This document shows, piece after piece, positions 12,947 through 24,737 of a stretch of 64,000 nt of DNA. The position numbers were made by a program, and so were the translations under genes. Numbering within the stretch: position 1 is the stretch's first letter; each line of letters starts with the position of its first letter. The notes below the pieces were generated by a model, which made no database searches, was not told the origin of the DNA, and saw only the letters and a program-made list of their open reading frames with translations. This DNA comes from Garcia nutans (taxonomy: Eukaryota > Streptophyta > Magnoliopsida > Malpighiales > Euphorbiaceae), in the NCBI GenBank assembly GCA_947685225.1, contig CANTUV010000010.1:620001-684000 (forward strand), in the 5' to 3' direction.

Positions 12947-14577
12947 GGAAAAACTACTGAAAAGGAACATGTTCTTTCTCCTCTTGCTTAGTAGAGGTTT
13001 CTAACCCTAGTGGTGGCCACTGCCCCTTGTGGCTTCTAGGTCTGAGTTTTTTCCATCAGTTTATCAATCGATTTTTCTCTTTTCTCTTTTATAGTGGAGA
13101 CAGTGTTCTCATCCCTTTTCTGCAACAGTGTTCTCATCCCATTTCTGCATCTTTAAGCCCAAAATCTCAAAATACCTTTCCCTTCTCCTCTAGCTCTCTT
13201 CTTGTTGGTCGTTGGTCTCAGTCGGTTCAAACTCTCCTCCAAGCTCTCAGTGTTGATTTGAGATGTGCATATCTCTTTGGATCAGTCACGGCTCTAACCG
13301 ACCCTCGATTAGGAGCTGTCGGAAAGATGCTAGCATAAGGGTTCATCTTTTTGAGGTTTGGTTTTCTATCTACAGCATGTGGCTATCTGATTTTAGCCCA
13401 GGCTATGAAATTCTGTTTTTAACGATTATCTATCCAGTGTTTGTGAAGGTTGCTCCTGTAGGAGAGACCAGATGTTGCTCTCTGTTTTTACTCTTTGTTT
13501 AGGTTTTTTGTGAAAGTGGATTCAACTGTTGTTGTTTTATTAGCTAGTATTGAAGCTGCACAACCTTTAGATTGTATCTCCCTATTATCATTGTTTGTTT
13601 CTGGGAACAGTAAGAGGGAGGCTTTCTTTCCTCCCTCATACTTTATTTCTAGAGTGGTATTAAACTCTAAACAAAATACCTCTGAGATCTTTGTAATCTC
13701 TCTTTATGAAGAGCTTTTATGGATTTATCTTGTGAGTTTTTGCCTTTATATATCGCACAACTCTATGTTATATTTGTGCATTGTTTATCTGTTCACCAGA
13801 AGTTCAGCTAGGTCCAAGAAACAGACCCAGTTCATTGCTTATTCCCTTATTATATGGAGATTGTTGCTAGAGAAGGCATCTCTTCTGGGTACTCAATTTG
13901 TATGGTCGTCCTGCCTCTCCTCCCTTCTACTGGCAACACTCGATTTTCTGGTTTTTCATAGTTCCCTGATCCACAAAGTTTTTACTGTAATTTGTTGGGA
14001 AGCCCTCTTTCTTAAGCTCAACTTCATGGTATATTCTGAGCTTGTTTTTTTCACCCAATTAAGGATGATTTATCATTCTTTACCCTCAATTTATCTGCTA
14101 TCCGAGGATGTATGGGTTGTTTGTCTTAGGAAGATTCTTTCACTTTATCTTCCATTTGTGCTACTGGCTAGCATCTGTTTCAAGGCCGAAGGCCTTGTTT
14201 CTTCTTCTGGCCGAACCTTTGTCTACCTTCGGCAGATCCGTCTGGGCTATATCAGCGTGTATGCCATGTTCAGCTGGTGCAGGAGACTTTTTTGCTTATT
14301 AGGGTTTGGTGGTGGTGTTCTCTCTGGTTTTGGTGTGCCTAGCAGTGATGATTTGTTGTTCGCAAGGAAGGCTGCTCTTGATTTGATCTGGTTAACATCT
14401 TATGTCCTTTCTGTTAATGTTCAATGTCCAGTTGCGGGTTCTCATGTTCTTATTTCTACTTGTTTGTTAGCTTCTGAGCAATTTCCTTTTGTTTGTATTG
14501 TAACTCTCTCCAGAGAGGGTTATACATTATTTTCTTATATTTAATGAAACTATCTTCTTCTATTGACAAAACAAAAG
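12947..14577 (+). mobile_element. 1.63-kb retroposon without RT (copy 2), exact 12-bp TSD
   Basis: The element lies between perfect 12-bp direct repeats GTAAAAGAAATG. It starts GGAAAAACTACTG and ends with TTAATGAAAC, then TATTGACAAAACAAAAG, an A-rich tail after a TTAATGAAA motif also seen in the small retroposon ending at 17882. The body is GC-richer and T-rich compared with its surroundings and is collinear with copy 1. It holds a 349-codon open frame (13495-14544) starting MFRFF and rich in Leu, Ser, Phe and Val. No RT, endonuclease, RNase H or zinc-knuckle motif is visible in it, and copy 1 does not keep it open, so I treat it as a chance frame in T-rich DNA. Near 13096-13147 a 24-bp unit (CAGTGTTCTCATCCC...) is present twice. 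Its source of reverse transcriptase must lie elsewhere. Confidence 0.75.
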
Positions 14578-14589
14578 GTAAAAGAAATG
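14578..14589. repeat. right 12-bp target site duplication of retroposon copy 2
   Basis: An exact copy of GTAAAAGAAATG at 12935-12946, directly after the A-rich tail. Confidence 0.85.
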
Positions 14590-17500
14590 ATATTTCTTTT
14601 AATTTCTATTGTTTAAATGTTTAATTGAGAAGAGAAATATAATTTTCCTAAGAAAATAATTCTTCATAAATAGTCAAAATAATTTTTTACCTAAATGGTG
14701 AGAAAAGAGAAAAAAAATTATAAAATTATATTTTATAGACCTATTTATTTATTTATTTAAATTATGGATAAGAAATTTCATTTTCCTTATTATTCAATTA
14801 AGATTACCAAACACATTAAAAGAAATTAAATTCCTCTTCTTTTCTTTTCTACTCATTTCATTCATTAAAGTAAATTTAATTTCTCTTGTGTAAATTAGGA
14901 ACCAATAAAACATAAGATTTTCTCTTCTTCTCTATGAAAAATTATAATTTTTTGCAAATTTTCTAAATACAATAAATTTATATTTTAGGTAATAAGAAAA
15001 TATCTGCTATTTTTTCTTAATTAGATATGTGGGGTTTTTTTTTTATCAATAAATAGGAATATTTATTAATTTAATTTACGCATTAATTAAAATTAAATTT
15101 TATTTCTGGATTAGTAATTCTGAAAATATTAAAAAATGAGTTATGTTCAATAAATAACAAATCTAACTCTTTACTTTCTTAAAGCTTATTAGTTGTTAAT
15201 TTTATATATTTTTATCTAAAATTATAACAAGGGACGATAATATTTTTGAAAATTTAAAAAGAAATAGTAAATATTTAATTTTTTGATTAATTACAATATA
15301 AGATAGAAATCAAATTACGTACTAATTAAATTATTAATACAATGTACAGAATGTGAGTTACTTCACATTATGAAAAAAAAAAAAGAAAAGAAAAGAAAAT
15401 TTCATCAAACAACATTGTTTTTGAAGGAAAGAAGGTAGCATATCAACTAAATTATATTTTGGCCATCTATTCTAAAGACTTATTGCATGTATTATGTTAG
15501 ACTTGTAATTAACTTTATTTCTTGCAATTGATGTTTACTTTTTTCTAGATCAAATAAAAAAAATAATTTAAATCAAAATTTCCACATCTTAATACAAACA
15601 TACTTTAGGGTTTTATTTTTTTTTATTTTTAAAATCATTTAGTCATAATGAGAACTCTCAAATCATGCCTTACATATCTAGTGAATAGTGAATAGTAAAA
15701 ATTCTTCACTTTATTAGAACAAAACCTAATGTACAACAATGCTTCAAAAAATGTACAATTATTAATATAATTAAAGATAGGGGTTTTTTCAAAAAATCTA
15801 AGAAATAAAAATATTTTAAAAAATACTCACTTTTCCTTTTTAATTTCAAACATGCCCTTTTTCAATTTTCAATTTCAAAAATATTCTATTTTAGAGGTAT
15901 ATCTTTTATATATTTTTAAAATACTAAAAGTATATTTAATTTTCAAAGATATATTTTGAATATATATTTAGTATATCAAAAATATATAAAAATCACATAA
16001 TACTTTTTAAAAAAAGTTAAAAAATATGTAATGCAGTGTAATTTCTGTGCAAGATAAAACAAATTTATATCAAATGGGAAGGCCCATGTTGTGTAGGGTC
16101 TTTATTCATTAACAAATAAATTATTGGCACCAAAATGAGGGGAAAAAAATCTTTTCTGTCCATAGAAGCAAGAGTCTTACCAATTCCAATCCAATTTGCA
16201 GCTAACAATAAGGTCATACTTTTGTTTATTCTAAAAATTGGAATATAATTTTATTTTTTAATACATAAAAAAAAGTTTAATTTTTATAACAATTTTTTAT
16301 ATGTTAAAATTTTTTTACTTTTAGTGAAAATGACATATATCTTTTTTAATTATAAATTTTCATATTTACATTAAATTATTTCTAAATATTATTAAAGTAA
16401 TAATAATATTTTTTATTAGCTTAACCATTTATCCGTTAATTTTTTTATTTGTATTATTAATATTTCAAAATTTCAATTTATTTTGATAAAATCTTCCAAT
16501 TTTAATTTTTTATATTAAAATCTGCAACTCTATTTTACTATCAAGAAATGATTACATAGATTAATGAGGCGCCGTATGAAACTATGAGTTTAATTATTTT
16601 TTTTTTTAAAATCATTTTCTCATGCTCAAGCTAAAGGTAAATACATATTTTTTATACGATGTGAGAAAATAACATTTAAAAAATTAATACTTTTTTGGAT
16701 ATGTAACTTCACATAGTACTACGTGAAGTCTATGTAATCATCTCCTGATTAGAAAATCAAATAAAAAATTAATTTAAATTAAGGTTAAAAAAATCCTATT
16801 AAGAGAAATTAAAATTTAGAAATATTAATAATAAAAATAAAAAGATTAGAAACAATTAATAAAACTAGCTCATAAATATAAAATTTTTATCTATATATTT
16901 ATTTGTTATATTTAACTACGGTGAACTAATATATATGTAAGAGTATATATAAATGATTACATGATATATAGCAACAAATTTAGTAATGAGAAGAGATTAC
17001 AATTGCTGAAACAAAAGAATTGGATCCCACGAATGAGATGGATACTTGAAATCTTATGGATGTTACCAATTCATTAAGTGAATGATTGCAGATGAGAAGT
17101 TTTTGGTTTTTTAAATGTCTTTTGTTTGTGTCTTTATATATATATATATAGTAGAGATAGATGCAATGAACCCAAAAAGAAAAATAAGAGGCAAAGGGAG
17201 GACAGCTGAAATGGACCATAGCATGCCCAAATGAGAATGGGGCAATGTGGGGTATTGAAATATATATTTATTAATAGAGGTTTTTAATTAAAGCCACTTT
17301 TGTTTCTCTTCTCCACTCAAAAATATTTCTTAATTTTGACTTCCTTTTGACCATATATATATATATATATATATGAATGAACAAAGAGGAAGAATAGGGC
17401 TCAAATGCGTCAGATTTAGGTGAAGTTTGGAGAGGGAACTATTAACTAATATGGGCAAGTTCAAGGATCCCAAGTTTTTTGTGGGCTCTTCTTCATTAGC

Positions 17501-17629
17501 TTTTGGAAGCGGAGGAGGTTGTTAGCTTGTCAATATTCTTTTTTATCATTTTTTATTTAAATTGTATACAGCTATACCAAAAGTGGCTCCAAAATCATTT
17601 CCTGTTCATGCATATCATGATTTCCAAAT
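14590..17629. other. AT-rich intergenic region, no gene seen
   Basis: I see only AT-rich sequence with short dinucleotide runs such as the (TA)n runs near 17138 and 17342. No open frame resembles a known family and no element with paired ends was found. Confidence 0.5.
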
Positions 17630-17641
17630 CTTCTCCACTTA
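17630..17641. repeat. left 12-bp target site duplication of the short retroposon
   Basis: CTTCTCCACTTA occurs here and again at 17883-17894, directly after the poly-A tail. Confidence 0.85.
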
Positions 17642-17882
17642 TGGGTTGTTAACCTTTTATGGGTTTTGGTTGATTTTTTATTTGTAGGCCTTCTTCTTTC
17701 CATCTATGGCCGTATGATTGTTAGGGGTTTTTGGCTTTTCACTTTGTATTGGTCTGCTTCTGTAAAAATTGGTTGGTTGCCTTTATTTTGGTTCTGTCCT
17801 TAGTGTCTCTGGGTACTCTTAATGTCTGTATGTTTTCTAATTTAATGAAATCACTCATTCCCTGCTCAAAAAAAAAAAAAAA
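17642..17882 (+). mobile_element. 241-bp poly-A-tailed retroposon (probably a 5'-truncated LINE-type copy)
   Basis: The insert starts TGGGTTGTTAACC and ends with TTAATGAAATCACTC and about 15 A residues. It is bounded by an exact 12-bp target duplication. It is T- and G-rich, with no coding content, and its end shares the TTAATGAAA motif of copy 2 at 14540-14549. That suggests all three elements use the same LINE 3' recognition end. The small size fits 5' truncation during target-primed reverse transcription; a SINE is possible, but I see no pol III box A or box B. Confidence 0.8.
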
Positions 17883-17894
17883 CTTCTCCACTTA
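17883..17894. repeat. right 12-bp target site duplication of the short retroposon
   Basis: An exact copy of CTTCTCCACTTA at 17630-17641. Confidence 0.85.
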
Positions 17895-18204
17895 GCTTAT
17901 AGAATTTGATTGGTTATTTTTTTATTTTTCTTTTTTAATTTTTTAAAAAAATATATTTCTACCTGAAACTCTAACTTTCACTCTAAATATAATTATAATA
18001 TGACTAAAAAAATAAAAATCAGAAATATGAAAAGTTGGATTGCTTTAAATTAATATGAATGAAAAATTTTTCATCATTTTTATATGAAAATATTAAAAGG
18101 AAATAGCTACTCTTATTAAATATAGCTTGCACTACACTTCAACCAATTAGATCTCCTATGAATAATAATAATAATAATAATATATCATCAATCCTTATTA
18201 ACTC

Positions 18205-19020
18205 GGGGGCGGAATCAGGGGGCAACCCCTTGGCTCCTATATACATATATATATATATACATATATATATATGTATATTTATATATCTTTGACAAAAAAA
18301 AATATTTATATATACATAAAATTAATAATACTTATATTTATATAATATAAATTTAATTTATAATATAATATATATTTATATAATATATAGTATTTATACA
18401 AATTTGTGTGTGTATGCATATTTATTTTTTCTTTAAAATTAATTTTTAAATATTAATTATTTTAAAATTTAATATTAATTTGATAATAATATTGAATATT
18501 ATAATTATTATTTAATTTAAAGTTGAATTTATAAATTTTAGTTTATTATTTTGATTATTAGATTCATTATTTTGAAATTTGATTATAAATTGAAATTTGG
18601 GTTTTGATTATTAGGTTAATTATTTTAGGATTTGATTATGATATGAATTGAGAATTTGAGATTTTGTGATTAGGCTAATTATTTTATAATTTGATTATGA
18701 ATTGGGTTTAGAGTTTTGCGATTAGGTTAATTATTTTGTAAAAAATATTCTATCATATAAATTTATTAAAAAATAATTAGTTTAAATATTTTTATTAAAA
18801 TATCTCAAAAAATATATAAATATTATTTAAAAATAATATATATTATGTAATTTCTCAAAGTAAAATTTAAATATATTAAAATAAAAATAATAAAAATTTT
18901 AATATTTAATTATTTAATATGAAAATAAAATAAAATATTAATATTAATGTTAAATATTTGCATTTTGAAAATAAAATTAAATATAAATTTATTTTATTTT
19001 TTTCTTAAAAATTTTACCTA
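18205..19020 (+). repeat. dispersed AT-rich repeat, left copy of an inverted pair
   Basis: Read in reverse complement this stretch matches 24738-25595 over nearly its full length. Both copies hold a run of TATATA-rich units, a TTATATATCTTTGACA motif, a block of four imperfect units around GATTAGGTTAATTATTTT, a CTATCATATAAATTTATT motif and an end at TTTCTTAAAAATTTTA. The left tip is a short GC-rich cap (GGCGGAATCAGGGGGCAAC and GGCTCC). No coding capacity is seen. Class unknown; it could be a long MITE or an internal piece of a larger DNA transposon. Confidence 0.7.
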
Positions 19021-20640
19021 CTTCATTATTGCTTTCTTAATGACATGAAAGAGAAAATAAAATTGAGGCTAGAAAAGGGAATTATTATTTTATTTCATGC
19101 TTATTCATTAGAAATTGTGTCAGTTTGTTTCTCAATATAGCACAATAATTTTTTAAAATGATATTTAATTATATTATTCATTATAATCATAAAGGTTTTC
19201 AATTGTTAATCCTTATATAATATGATGATATTGTTGTAACATATAGACACAAGCTATTTTAAAATTAAGGATTTTGATAAAAATACCTAAAAAAAATTAA
19301 ATTTACCAGATTTTCGTATTATATTTAAATTTATAAGAATTTATTATTAGTTTATTAATTTACTAGATTTATATAATTTATTATAAGTTTATCATGAATT
19401 TATTATAAGTTTATTATAAAATGAATAAAATATTCCTAATAAAAATAAAAAAAAATTGTAAGAAATGGTGAAGGGTTTACTTTTTTCTAAAATAAATTAA
19501 TTTCAGTATTTCACGTTGAAAAATTACATATATCCTCTTTATATACTATTTTATGTTTATGGAATTGTAAAAGGGTTAGAAGAGAAGCGGAAATGGGCTA
19601 GTATAAGCCCATTATTTATTTATTTATTTTTGTATTTATTTTCAGTTCTTTATTTTAAAACGTTCAGTTTTATGCAACCAACTCTTATTTTCCTCGACAA
19701 ACTCACCACTAACATTAATATGGACGTTAATGACACTCTTCTCTCCTATTTTTTTCTCAATAACATTTGCAGTGACATTCATATTTTTGTCTATAAATAG
19801 CAGTGTCTGTATGAAGCTAAAAAACACAAGAACTTATCTCTCCTTCTCAATTCTCTCCTGGAGAATATTTGCATCGTTTGCAAATAATTTTTTAAAACTG
19901 ATATGTTATTCTAACACTGTTTAGAGTTAAGTATATAATTTTATTATTATTTTATAACAGATATTTGATAAAATTGAAAATTAAATACTGAAAATATAAA
20001 TATTTAATTCTAAATATTGAATAAAATAAGTGATATGAGTTTTAAATAATAATAAAATTATTACTTATTATATGGAGAACATATTTTAAATCAAAATTTT
20101 GAGTAATTATTTCAAAAGATTTTTAATATAAACCTTTAAAACATAAATTATCAAATAATATAAATAGTTAAATATTAAAAATTTTAATCATAAATACTGA
20201 ATGAATAGCACAAGTAGGCCTAACAATGATTTCTTCCACCTCAAACAGGGGCTGATGACTGAGAAAAGAAAATCAAATTCTTTAATTCTAGTTTTTTTTA
20301 GAGGTTTAATATTTATAAGAATTGACGAAAAATTATAATTTATTAAAAATAAAGAATCTAACGACAAATTAGAAAAATCCTAACAGTCTTTTTTTTTCTT
20401 TTTATTTAAAAAAAAAACTAAGTATCAGGCTGCCGCCTATATAACTTTTTTTTTTTTAATTTATCGATGATGAGTCTCTTTCTCCTTGTGTATACACCGG
20501 GTCCGACGTGTATACTGTCAAAGTCATCAACCATAGCCAAACTATAAAAAAAAAAAAGAAAGAAAGAAAGTAAAAAATAAGATAATGGAAAGATAAATCG
20601 ATACAAAATTATGTTTATTTGATTGTTTGATACCCTTTTA
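19021..20640. other. AT-rich spacer, no gene seen
   Basis: Short open frames of 60-94 codons occur on both strands but have no recognisable domain and overlap each other. I see no element ends. Confidence 0.45.
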
Positions 20641-20649
20641 ACTGAAATT

Positions 20650-21190
20650 TATAGCTTAATTTAAGGATATTTTTTATCTTAATAGAAAATGCATTAAAAC
20701 GACAAAAAATACAATCTCAAAGAGGATTTTTAACATCTAAAAGTAGATGCAAAGCACCTTCCAAATTAGATTTAGAACATTGAAAAAGAAAATTATATAA
20801 AAATAACCAATGAAACATAGGAAAGAAAATATGCCATAGAACAATCAATTGGTGCTACACAATTAGAAGAAACTTGTTTAATAACCTCAGCTAAAAAGAA
20901 TGTCGGAGAGGGAATAAGGATGATCTAAACACTAGAGGAACGAAACTCTAATTTTTTTAAAGTCTTTAATCTGTTGGAAGCCATAAATCCACTTTGAATA
21001 GGAAGTAAAAATACTATCTGTCATAAAAAAAATAAACCAAAGCATATGTATCCTTTCAAACTCTTCTTGATTTTCTTTCGAACAAATAGATTTAACAAAA
21101 AATCTATCAAACCACTATCATGAAGATGGAGGGCAAAAGAAGATCCTCCAAAGACCAAATTGAAGAGAAAAACATGCATAACTACGAGAA
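20650..21190 (-). mobile_element. possible LINE ORF2 C-terminal remnant
   Basis: On the minus strand, broken frames give EEFERIHMLWF and KVDLWLPTD, which resemble the stretch between the zf-RVT and RNase H regions of plant L1-type LINE ORF2, where an EEFE...LWxIW motif is usual. The frame shifts and stops often, and no catalytic residues can be followed. The assignment is tentative. Confidence 0.3.
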
Positions 21191-21243
21191 AACTAAAGAA
21201 ATAAATAAATAAATATATTTATATATATAATCAGGACACAATG

Positions 21244-21265
21244 AGTGGGGTCTATTGACCCCACT
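21244..21265. repeat. GC-rich perfect palindrome
   Basis: AGTGGGGTC and GACCCCACT form a 9-bp perfect stem around a 4-base loop (TATT) in AT-rich DNA. It resembles in layout the GC-rich caps at 18205 and 25553 and may be a relic of the same family. A terminator role is unlikely in this setting. Confidence 0.5.
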
Positions 21266-21763
21266 GAATTTATAAATATATTTAAAATTAACCCACTAAA
21301 AAAATAGCCTAAATTTTAGTTAATAATTTAATGTTTAAAGCTTAAATTTACCAAATAAAAATGAATCCCAAATTAACTAATAATTTATAAAATAAAATAA
21401 TAATTTATTGTCTAAAAATTAAATTATATATGTTCCATTTCCTATTTCATTAAGGAACTATCATTTAAATAAAATAATTAACCGTTGAGGAAAGAAAAAT
21501 AAAAAAGTATTGATTCTGAAAGTAAAACAAAAAAAAAAGCTCTTATCAAAAATTGGCACCTTTGAGTATAGAATGAGGTATTTATTGTAAATTTTTTACT
21601 TTGATTGAATAAAAAATATATAATTTTTTCTCTATTTAAAAGTATTTTTCTATATATTATGATCAAATAAGATAAATTTTTATAATTTTATCTTGAATAA
21701 GTTATTTTTTATAGTATTAATTTTAATTCCATTCAATATAATTTTTAACTACATCACTATAGA

Positions 21764-22043
21764 CATATAATCAGTGGCGGAGCCAGCCCAGGGCTGGCAT
21801 AGGCTCGAGCCACTCCTTGGCCGGCAAATGCCTTTAGACCAACCCCTTGCTGGCTGGTGATCGGCGTTAATGAAGGTAAGCGGTGGCTGGGCTGCTGGTT
21901 CGCATGAGAAGAAGAAAGAAAGTAAAGATTGAAGAAGGAGGTTAATGGGCTGGTGGATCACCCATTAAATGAGCTGTTGGAAAATTGAACAGCTCTGCCA
22001 GCCCTCCCCTAGCTCTCGGGCTGGCTCCGCCACTGCATACAAT
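21764..22043. mobile_element. hAT-type MITE with 18-bp perfect TIRs
   Basis: The element proper is 21772-22035 (264 bp). It begins CAGTGGCGGAGCCAGCCC and ends with the exact reverse complement of those 18 bases. The flanks are CATATAAT (21764-21771) and CATACAAT (22036-22043), an 8-bp target duplication with one mismatch. An 8-bp duplication plus a CAGnG tip indicates the hAT superfamily. The interior is GC-richer than its surroundings with several GCTGGC copies and encodes no transposase, so it is non-autonomous. Open frames of 70 and 62 codons on the minus strand lie within or across it and are probably spurious. Confidence 0.85.
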
Positions 22044-22414
22044 GGCAGGTTTAGGACAACAAAAGAAGAAGAGGAGCTCGTACTAAAGGGGGGAGAGAGA
22101 GAGAGAAACTCGGGAGGAAGAGAGGGCGTTTTTGGTACAACAATCAATAACATTCAAACTAAAATATTTAGAAACAAAAAAGTGGATTTCATAAAATATA
22201 TTCAAATAATTTTTAAAATATTTTTAAAATAAATATAAAAAATATAATAATAATAATAATCAACATATATGCAAGATACTTAGAATATTATGTATTCATT
22301 TTTTATATTAATCTAATATGTAATATACTAAAATTTATGGTCAAACTCCTTCATAAAATCTAATTATACCATAACTCATATTATCCTTAAAAATCAAAAT
22401 ATTATATATATATA

Positions 22415-22535
22415 TATATTTCATCATATAAATTTATTCAAAATAATTAATTTAAATATTTTTTTTAAAAATATCCCAAACATATATAAAAATTATTTAA
22501 AAATAACATATATTATGTAATTTATTAAAATAACA
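22415..22535 (+). repeat. fragment of the dispersed AT-rich repeat
   Basis: The string from CATCATATAAATTTATT through TATATTATGTAATTT matches about 18753-18862 of the left copy in the same orientation, with scattered differences. It is a third, partial member of the family located between the two larger copies. Confidence 0.6.
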
Positions 22536-22839
22536 TTTCATTTGTAATTTTTTATTTAAAAATTTTGTTCTCTTTTCATTTAAATTCTTATTTTATCATT
22601 ATACACGGTAAGACTTTTTTTGTTATGTAAGCGCGCATATTTGGTTGTCCTTTAATTTTTATTTAATATAAACGTTGAATAATGATTTTATTATTATATA
22701 TTAAATTTTTATTTACTTAATTAAATTTTTAATTTAATATCTATATATCTGTATACATATATTATCATTTAATATCATTCCACTTTGTCACAATTTCTTA
22801 ATCTCTTAAATTCAATTTCTTTAAATTTTTATTAAAAGA

Positions 22840-23440
22840 ATAGTAATATATAATTGTTATATTTTTAATTATATATATTTATATATTACATATAACAGTA
22901 TATAACTATTCTATTACATATAAATAGATATATATTATATATAATTAGACATATATATATTAAATTGTAAAAGAATAACAATATAACTATTATATGTTTA
23001 ATTATATATTGATATATTATATATATATATAGATATATGTGTTGAATTATAAAAAAATAATATTATATAATTATATATTTAATTATATATTAGTATATGT
23101 TATATGTAATTAGATATATGTGTTAAACTGTAAAATATATATAGTTATTATATATTTAGTTATATATTGTTATATATTATGTATAACTAGATATATATAT
23201 TATTAATTGCAAAAAAATAACACTATATAATTATTATATATTTAGTTATATATTGATATATATATATATATTACATAAAACTATATATACAATGAATTGC
23301 AATATTATATATTATTATATATTATGTATAATTAGATATATGTGTTGAATTTAAAAAAAATAAATACTATATAACTATAATATGTTTAGTCATACGTGTT
23401 TATATATTACATATAAATAAATATATATTAAAAAATAGTT
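22840..23440. repeat. AT-rich minisatellite, about 80-95 bp unit
   Basis: A unit built around TAGATATATGTGTTGAATT, an A-run with AATAATATTATATAATTAT and TTTAATTATATATTGATATAT recurs about six times with variable length. Unit starts are near 22946, 23029, 23110, 23188 and 23333. The composition is over 85 percent A+T by eye. Confidence 0.65.
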
Positions 23441-24419
23441 TAAAATATTAATTATATTTAGCCCGATTCAATTCTTTATTATTTTTTGAGTTAATTATAA
23501 AATTATCTTAAAAAGTAAAAATATTTTAAAAAATACTCAATTTTTTAAAGAAGTCTCGAGTTAATTAATATATGTATATATATATAATATGAATTTGTGT
23601 TAAAAGACAAGTGATGTTGGTCCCATTGATGTACCAATTTCTACATTTTTGCAAGTAAAAACTTTTGTTAGGGTATAATTGAAATTTCTTTTCAATTGCC
23701 GTATATTTGAAAATAGCTTTATTTTTAGATTAATTTTGTAAATATTTCTGATTAATAAATAGTTTTATTTTTAGATTAATGTTGTAAATATTTCTACTTA
23801 ATAAAGAGGAAATTACACTATTTATTATCTTTTAAGTTTACTATTAATATTTTAAAAAAAGTTTACTATTTATTTTTACTGCTTTTTTATTTTTTTAATT
23901 TTACAGTATTTTATATTTTGTATTTTCATTTATACGGGTTTTACATATCTTCATCATTTTTTTTCCTTTTTCTTGTTGTCTATTCTCTTTTCATTTCTCT
24001 TTTGTTTTTTATTCTTTTTTTTTTTTAATTCTTTTTCTTGTTGGCTATTCTCTTTTCATTTATCTTTTGTTTTTTCTTCCATTACATGCATGGATGGATT
24101 GGATTTGCTGCTTAATGTTAGTTTCCTTTTGTTGGATACCTTTCATGATCATGTTCTTTTTCCACCTATTTCCCCCAAAAAAGTATTCATTTTGCCATTG
24201 TCTCTTTATTAGTTTTTGCTAAAAGGATATTTTGTTCTATAAGTCATAATAGAATAGTATAGTACGTGATATTTGTTATATATAACGCATGAAAATAAAA
24301 TTTTAAAATACTGATAAATAATTGACTTAATATATAAAATTATAGCTCTCGAAGAGAAATTTAAAATTTTCCTCAAATTTAATTTCTTTTATTCAACTTT
24401 TGGAATATAAAAAGAAAGC

Positions 24420-24494
<75 letters not shown>

Positions 24495-24737
24495 CATTTT
24501 TTTACCTATTTTTTCAAGGTTTGAATGGCCCTGCCCTCCACTTCAATCTCTCATGGTTAATATTAACGCCAAATTTTATTCAGATAACAAATAAAAAAAA
24601 TTTATATTAATAATAAATAAGGAAAAAGAAAGAAAAAAGAATATGTTAAATGCTAAATCCAAAAAATTAAGTCAACACTTTCAATCTTCATTAATTCTGG
24701 ATAGTGTAAATATAGCGGCCAAATCATGACTAAGGTG
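23441..24737. other. AT-rich spacer with a compound microsatellite
   Basis: No gene is seen. The 79-codon frame at 23973 is a T-rich stretch translating to repeated Phe, Leu and Ser and is not convincing. A (TA)n(GA)n run lies at 24423-24491. Confidence 0.5.
24423..24491. repeat. compound (AT)n(AG)n microsatellite
   Basis: About 18 AT units are followed directly by about 15 AG units without interruption. Confidence 0.95.

Noticed and set aside
13027..13338. 103-codon frame upstream of the long frame in retroposon copy 2
   Set aside because: Separated by stops from the longer frame, not conserved in copy 1 and without a known domain.
19516..19924. Overlapping short frames on both strands
   Set aside because: Overlapping on opposite strands, no domain, typical of T-rich DNA without stops by chance.
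21749..22232. Three short frames of 62-87 codons
   Set aside because: They lie in or across the hAT MITE, and their open state follows from its higher GC content.
23973..24212. 79-codon Phe/Leu/Ser-rich frame
   Set aside because: Low-complexity T-rich tract, not a signal peptide or membrane protein that I can support.
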